A stretch of 64,000 bases of DNA, taken from Bacillus sp. A301a_S52. GTDB taxonomy: Bacteria > Bacillota > Bacilli > Bacillales > Salisediminibacteriaceae. The stretch covers positions 2,856,001-2,920,000 of the forward strand of contig JABXYP010000001.1 in NCBI GenBank assembly GCA_024701455.1. Reading direction: 5' to 3'. A model generated the notes under the pieces. It did no database searches. It was not told where the DNA came from and worked only from the letters and a program-made list of their open reading frames with translations. Position numbers and translations under genes: made by a program. Shown one piece after another: positions 60,134 through 64,000 of the stretch (its first letter is position 1; each line of letters starts with the position of its first letter).

Positions 60134-60267
60134 GTTTATCGCCTCTTTTCCAACATACTATCATGTGATAACTTAATTGTATTAAACAAGGGGATAAATC
60201 TGAACGATCTGAAGACTGTTTAATCCTCAGTCTAAAGACTGACTGAACTACTAAATGTACACCTTTT

Positions 60268-60424
60268 GTAAAACGAGCCTTCAAGCAGGGGGCGTTTTCG
60301 TTCTTCTCCCACTGATTGGTCGCTGAGTGAATTAGCATACTAACGTCCGTTATCTCCCGCTTAAATAGTGTTAGTCCTCCTCTATTTTTAGGCGGGCGTT
60401 TTACGGACGGTTATCAGTGATAAA
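60268..60424 (+). repeat. Dispersed two-hairpin repeat, near full length
   Basis: It begins TAAAACGAGCCTTCAAGCAG. The first hairpin ends CCCACTGATTGGTC. The second is TAACGTCCGTTATCTCCCG with GGCGGGCGTTTTACGGACG. It ends TTATCAGTGATAA. Confidence 0.8.
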
Positions 60425-60740
60425 CAATGCCATTAATTCCCCCTAATTATTATGCCCCCGTCGCTTTTCATCGTGTATCATGCCCTCGTCTCACCATCAA
60501 ATTAAAGCGATTAGAGATTAGAATCAGTTGCATCATACAAACGATACTTGAAAAAAACACCACACATTGGTCTTCCATTACAGAAGGGCGCTTCCTAGAA
60601 GCTCAAAAAATATGATAAAACATTGACGCCAATAGATCTTAGACGTTGTTTCGCCTCCTGAGTCACTCTCTTTCGCTTCAAGTCCATGTGATAGAGATTA
60701 TTTAGCATTGTTCTCTATTCATGTTTAAGGGAACAGCATA
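60425..60740. other. Intergenic region between the ABC genes and fabF
   Basis: No supported gene; an open plus-strand frame of 62 codons has no ribosome site. The repeat copy precedes it and the fabF terminator follows. Confidence 0.5.
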
Positions 60741-60772
60741 CAAAAAAGAGCTAGAAAGTTATCCTAGCTCTC
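60741..60772 (-). terminator. Terminator of fabF
   Basis: AGAGCTAG and CTAGCTCT pair around a nine-base loop, with six T following on the minus strand. Confidence 0.8.
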
Positions 60773-60788
60773 TAAGAGAAAACATATA

Positions 60789-62027
60789 TTACTCATATCG
60801 TTTAAAGATTAAAGAGACATTATGACCGCCGAAGCCGAGTGAATTACTCATGGCAACTGAGACCTCTGCTTGTCTTGCTTCATTTGGAACATAATCTAAA
60901 TCACAGTCTGGATCTGGTGTTTCATAATTCATCGTAGGTAAAATAAGTCCTTCATTAATTGTTTTCAGGGAAATAATCGCTTCTAAAGCGCCTGCTGCTC
61001 CTAATAGATGTCCCGTCATAGATTTTGTTGAACTAATCGGCAGCTTTGCAGCATAATTTCCGAAAACAGTTTTAGCCGCCATCGTTTCGTACTTATCGTT
61101 GTATTCTGTACTTGTTCCATGAGCGTTTAGGTAGCCAACCTCCTCAGGCTGCAATTCAGCATCAGTTAAAGCTTGTTTCATTGCTCTAACGGCTCCTTCA
61201 CCTTCTGGCGCTGGCGCAGTCACATGGTACGCATCACCTGTAGCACCATAACCAATAATTTCACCAATTATAGTCGCTCCGCGCTTTTTAGCCGAGTCTA
61301 ACGATTCTAGGATTAGAATAGCGGCTCCTTCACCCATAACAAATCCATCCCTGTTTTTATCAAATGGACGACTTGCCGTTTTAGGATCGCCATTGGTGGA
61401 TAGAGCTCGTGCGGAAGAGAAACCGGCAAATGACATTTCGGTAAGAGGTGCTTCAGCTCCCCCTGTAATCATAATATCAGCGTCACCACGTTGAATCACT
61501 TTGAATGCATCACCAATCGAATTAGCCCCAGAGGCACAGGCTGTCACTGAACAAGAATTAATCCCTTTAGCTCCCAAGCTTATAGATACTTGCCCTGAAG
61601 CCATATCAGGTATAAGCATAGGCACAAAAAATGGTGAAACTCTTCTATAGCCACGCTTCTCATAAAGTCGAAACTGCTTTTCATATGTTTCCATGCCACC
61701 TATACCTGAACCGATCCAAACTCCTATACGTTCTGCATTTGAATCATCAATTGTTAAATTGGCGTCTTTTACAGCCATATGGGCACTAGCTACAGCAAAT
61801 TGTGTAAAGCGATCCATTTTTCGGGCTTCTTTAACATCCATATATAATGCTGGGTCAAAATCATTGGCTTGTGCTGCTACTGTAGCAGGGAACATACCTT
61901 CTTCAAATTTTGAAAGGTAATCAATACCTGATTCCCCTCTTACTAACTTTCCCCATGTATCTTCCATATTATTTGCTAATGGTGTCACAGCGCCTACACC
62001 AGTTACAACTACTCTATTTTTTGTCAT
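60789..62027 (-). CDS. fabF: 3-oxoacyl-[acyl-carrier-protein] synthase II, FabF
   Basis: A 412-residue condensing enzyme for fatty-acid elongation. The catalytic Cys is in [16 protein letters not shown], the two His in [12 protein letters not shown] and [14 protein letters not shown]; the sequence ends with [17 protein letters not shown]. The length matches B. subtilis FabF (413). AAGGGG lies before the ATG. It follows fabH on the same strand, in one unit under the FapR operator, as in B. subtilis. Target of cerulenin and platensimycin. Confidence 0.97.
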   Translation of the reverse strand: MTKNRVVVTGVGAVTPLANNMEDTWGKLVRGESGIDYLSKFEEGMFPATVAAQANDFDPALYMDVKEARKMDRFTQFAVASAHMAVKDANLTIDDSNAERIGVWIGSGIGGMETYEKQFRLYEKRGYRRVSPFFVPMLIPDMASGQVSISLGAKGINSCSVTACASGANSIGDAFKVIQRGDADIMITGGAEAPLTEMSFAGFSSARALSTNGDPKTASRPFDKNRDGFVMGEGAAILILESLDSAKKRGATIIGEIIGYGATGDAYHVTAPAPEGEGAVRAMKQALTDAELQPEEVGYLNAHGTSTEYNDKYETMAAKTVFGNYAAKLPISSTKSMTGHLLGAAGALEAIISLKTINEGLILPTMNYETPDPDCDLDYVPNEARQAEVSVAMSNSLGFGGHNVSLIFKRYE

Positions 62028-62186
62028 GACTGTTTACCCCTTTCTTCGCACTCACTTCAAGAAAACAATTATAATAGCCAAATAATTTTTTTTATATACA
62101 GCTGCTCATATAGTTAATGACATCTTTTCAATTAAGCATTCTTTTTATTAGAAGATAGCATTCGCCTATCTAGACTACGTACCAGC

Positions 62187-63119
62187 TTATCGTCCCCATC
62201 TAATCGTAGCCGCTCCCCATACAAGACCAGCACCAAAACCTACAATGACAACAATATCGCCATCTTTTATTTTTCCTTCTTCTAATTCATGTGCCAGTGA
62301 TAACGGAATTGAAGCAGAGGAGGTATTACCATACTTATTCACTGTTTTAGACATCTTTTCTTCTGGAAGGTCAAGTCGTTGTCTCGCAGCTTCCATAATC
62401 CGAATATTTGCTTGGTGTGGAACAAGGAAATCTACATCTTCTTTTTCCAAACCAGCTTTTTTAACAACGTTTAAAGATGACTCTCCCATCTGTCTGACAG
62501 CAAATTTAAAAACTTCTCTCCCATTCATAAATAAATAGTCGTCCATTCTAATATGATCGCCACCAGTTCCATCTGAACCTAGCTCGAATGAAAGAATGCC
62601 TTTATCATCAGAAACAGGTCCCAAAACAGCAGCTCCGGAGCCGTCTCCAAATAATACAGCTGTATTCCGATCTTCCCAATCCACAAGTTTGGATAATTTT
62701 TCAGTCCCAATGACAAGAACATGTTTAAACGTATTTGTTTCAATAAACTGTTTAGCCACTACAAGACCATAAACAAATCCTGCACAAGCCGCACTCACAT
62801 CCATAGCTGCTGCTTTTGTAGCTCCCAGCTGTGCTTGAATCATTGATGATACAGAAGGGAAGCTCTGATCAGGTGTGACGGTTGCTACGATAATCATGTC
62901 TAATTCTTCAGCTTTCACACCGGCCTTTTCTAATGCATCTTTAGCGGCAAAAAAGCTCATATGAGATGTATCTATTGACTCAGAGGCAATACGACGCTCC
63001 TCAATACCTGTACGTGTTCTGATCCATTCATCAGATGTGTCAATTCTTTTCTCTAGGTCTTTATTAGTGAGGACCTGTTCTGGTGTATATGTTCCTATTC
63101 CCCAAATTCCAGCTTGCAT
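62187..63119 (-). CDS. fabH: 3-oxoacyl-[acyl-carrier-protein] synthase III, FabH
   Basis: A 310-residue enzyme that starts fatty-acid synthesis by joining acetyl- or branched acyl-CoA to malonyl-ACP. Catalytic Cys in [13 protein letters not shown], His in [14 protein letters not shown], Asn in [14 protein letters not shown]. The N-terminus has [18 protein letters not shown] and [22 protein letters not shown] precedes the ATG at 63119. A FapR operator overlaps its promoter. In B. subtilis this place is held by fabHA. Confidence 0.97.
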   Translation of the reverse strand: MQAGIWGIGTYTPEQVLTNKDLEKRIDTSDEWIRTRTGIEERRIASESIDTSHMSFFAAKDALEKAGVKAEELDMIIVATVTPDQSFPSVSSMIQAQLGATKAAAMDVSAACAGFVYGLVVAKQFIETNTFKHVLVIGTEKLSKLVDWEDRNTAVLFGDGSGAAVLGPVSDDKGILSFELGSDGTGGDHIRMDDYLFMNGREVFKFAVRQMGESSLNVVKKAGLEKEDVDFLVPHQANIRIMEAARQRLDLPEEKMSKTVNKYGNTSSASIPLSLAHELEEGKIKDGDIVVIVGFGAGLVWGAATIRWGR

Positions 63120-63155
63120 CTTGCAGCCTCCTCAAAACTAAAATTTATACTTATG

Positions 63156-63187
63156 ATTATGACCTAGTACTAAAAAAAAAGCAATCC
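63156..63187 (-). promoter_or_regulatory. FapR operator and promoter of fabH-fabF
   Basis: On the minus strand TTAGTACTAGGTCATAAT (63173-63156) matches the known FapR box (TTAGTACCTAGTCTTAAT-like), with malonyl-CoA as the effector. TTGCTT (63187-63182) and CATAAT (63161-63156) are a promoter with 17 bases between them; the operator covers the spacer and -10. Confidence 0.85.
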
Positions 63188-63329
63188 TCTTTTATTGCCA
63201 AAGTTTCTACTTCTTCTTTTAAAGACGAGCTTACAACGACGGCAACCCAAAATGGCTTTAGCTATTATCATGTAAGATAATACAAAAGATAAATCGTCAC
63301 AGCTGAATCCATTTAAACCATTAATAGCT

Positions 63330-63677
63330 TTATCTCTTAGTTGAATCATCACGATTAACACTAATCGCGCTCATTAGTTCCTCAAACATATCATCCACAC
63401 GTTGAATTAAGGCCGTTTCTTTTTCAGTCGTAGGTTCAAATGTCTTCAATTCTTCATACGACTTTAAAAAAGCATCTATATCTTTTGACCCAATTTGCGC
63501 AATACAAGTATAGCTAAGTAATGTTATGTTAGGTTTCTCGTCATGATGAAACAATGGTAATAACGGCTCTAACAATTCTTTCGCCTCTTGATAGTTTTTT
63601 TCATGTACAGCTTGATAGCCCTTTACAATTCTATCTGCCATTTTTCTAATCGCTTTGGATTGTTCGTGTTCAGACAT
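63330..63677 (-). CDS. Small helical protein, TPR-like, 115 residues
   Basis: A soluble, acidic all-helix protein (MSEHEQSKAIRKMADRIVKG). Segments such as AVHEKNYQEAKELLEPLLPLF and NITLLSYTCIAQIGSKDIDAFL suggest one or two TPR-like helix pairs. GGAG precedes the ATG. It takes the place of comZ-yjzB between med and fabH in B. subtilis but does not resemble ComZ. Not assigned to a family. Confidence 0.6.
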   Translation of the reverse strand: MSEHEQSKAIRKMADRIVKGYQAVHEKNYQEAKELLEPLLPLFHHDEKPNITLLSYTCIAQIGSKDIDAFLKSYEELKTFEPTTEKETALIQRVDDMFEELMSAISVNRDDSTKR

Positions 63678-63832
63678 TTTTCAGTCTCCTTTAAGGGTAA
63701 TTATAATTTGTCAACTTTTTAATTTTAAATGCTTGTTTGTTTATTTTAACAGTTGACTACCAGATGGAAAAATGATTTGCCTTAAGCATGAAAGTCAATC
63801 ATTTTCTGACAGCCTTTTAAGTACGAGTATGC

Positions 63833-64000
63833 TTAGTACGATACGCTTGTATGCTCACTCGGCAGCACGCTCGTTTCAATATAAGTGTCTACCACTTCTG
63901 TCAGCCATTGGACCGTCTCCTCTGGGACTTCCTGTCCAAATTCCCCCAAGGAAATAACCCCTTCCTGAAAATCAAAATATTGATTACCACTGGCTAATTC
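63833..64000 (-). CDS. med: C-terminal end of Med-like protein (BMP family lipoprotein), partial
   Basis: The last 55 codons of a gene that starts beyond the window. It reads NQYFDFQEGVISLGEFGQEV, then a helix and the end VDTYIETSVLPSEHTSVSY. The FDFQEGVISLG pattern and the closing helix are those of BMP-family (basic membrane protein, purine nucleoside-binding) lipoproteins such as Med. In B. subtilis Med is a positive regulator of comK upstream of fabHA on the same strand, matching the order here. Identification is limited by the short piece. Confidence 0.7.
   Translation of the reverse strand, partial: ELASGNQYFDFQEGVISLGEFGQEVPEETVQWLTEVVDTYIETSVLPSEHTSVSY

Noticed and set aside
60427..60615. 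62-codon plus-strand frame between the repeat and fabF
   Set aside because: No ribosome site or family-like sequence.

Overview
The window is chromosomal DNA of a low-GC, endospore-forming Bacillaceae species, most likely an alkaliphile or halophile-type Bacillus relative rather than B. subtilis itself. The reasons are gene order, A-rich Shine-Dalgarno sites, many spore-layer genes and short intrinsic terminators. Read from right to left, most of 27.8-64 kb follows the known B. subtilis block med - fabH - fabF - yjaZ - yjbA - trpS - yjbC - spx - yjbE - mecA - coiA - pepF - spxH - yjbI - cwlQ - yjbK - yjbL - relQ - nadF - rluD-type - prpE - fabI - spore genes. The app and opp peptide-transporter operons of B. 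subtilis are absent. In their places sit an ABC transporter with liaFSR, an Fnr regulator, a thioredoxin-like protein, a Mn-riboswitch-controlled CaCA exchanger, an HD-domain protein and a secreted putative glycosidase.

Region by region. 0-5 kb: a broken alpha/beta hydrolase, a cold-shock protein, a radical SAM/SPASM protein, an orphan NagR-like regulator and a DoxX-type membrane protein. 5.2-29.3 kb: a large spore-surface region. It holds a 2,147-residue collagen-like protein with about 527 Gly-X-X triplets, a second collagen-like protein of 485 residues, and a free copy of the large C-terminal domain of the first. It also holds three glycan enzymes (a GT-B transferase, a GT2-TPR transferase and an epimerase/dehydratase) and a divergent four-gene set matching the WbpA/WbpB/WbpE/WbpD route to a UDP-diacetamido-glucuronic acid. 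Many small, coiled-coil or Cys-containing coat-like genes follow, down to a YjcZ peptide and a DUF1360 protein next to fabI. Three genes in this region have sigma-K-like promoters (AC, N15-17, CATAnnnT[A/G]), which places the collagens and one glycosyltransferase in the mother cell late in sporulation.

29.4-45 kb: fatty acid, nucleotide and stress housekeeping genes, including RelQ, NAD kinase, the SpxH-Spx-MecA proteolysis/competence controls, CoiA and PepF. 48.7 kb: a yybP-ykoY Mn2+ riboswitch with an overlapping terminator. 51.1-51.4 kb: a tryptophan T-box before trpS. 54.7 kb: a palindrome-rich promoter between yjaZ and fnr. 55.7-60.1 kb: LiaFSR and an ABC exporter. 60.8-64 kb: fabF, fabH under a FapR operator, and the C-terminal end of Med.

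A dispersed, two-hairpin intergenic repeat of about 154 bp ends in a TTATCTGTGATAA palindrome. It occurs at nine places, one of them a six-unit tandem array between coiA and mecA. The most interesting parts are the collagen/glycan module, whose C-terminal domain resembles phage and giant-virus particle proteins, and this repeat family.

All function calls come from reading the sequence and from memory of the families; no database search was possible.
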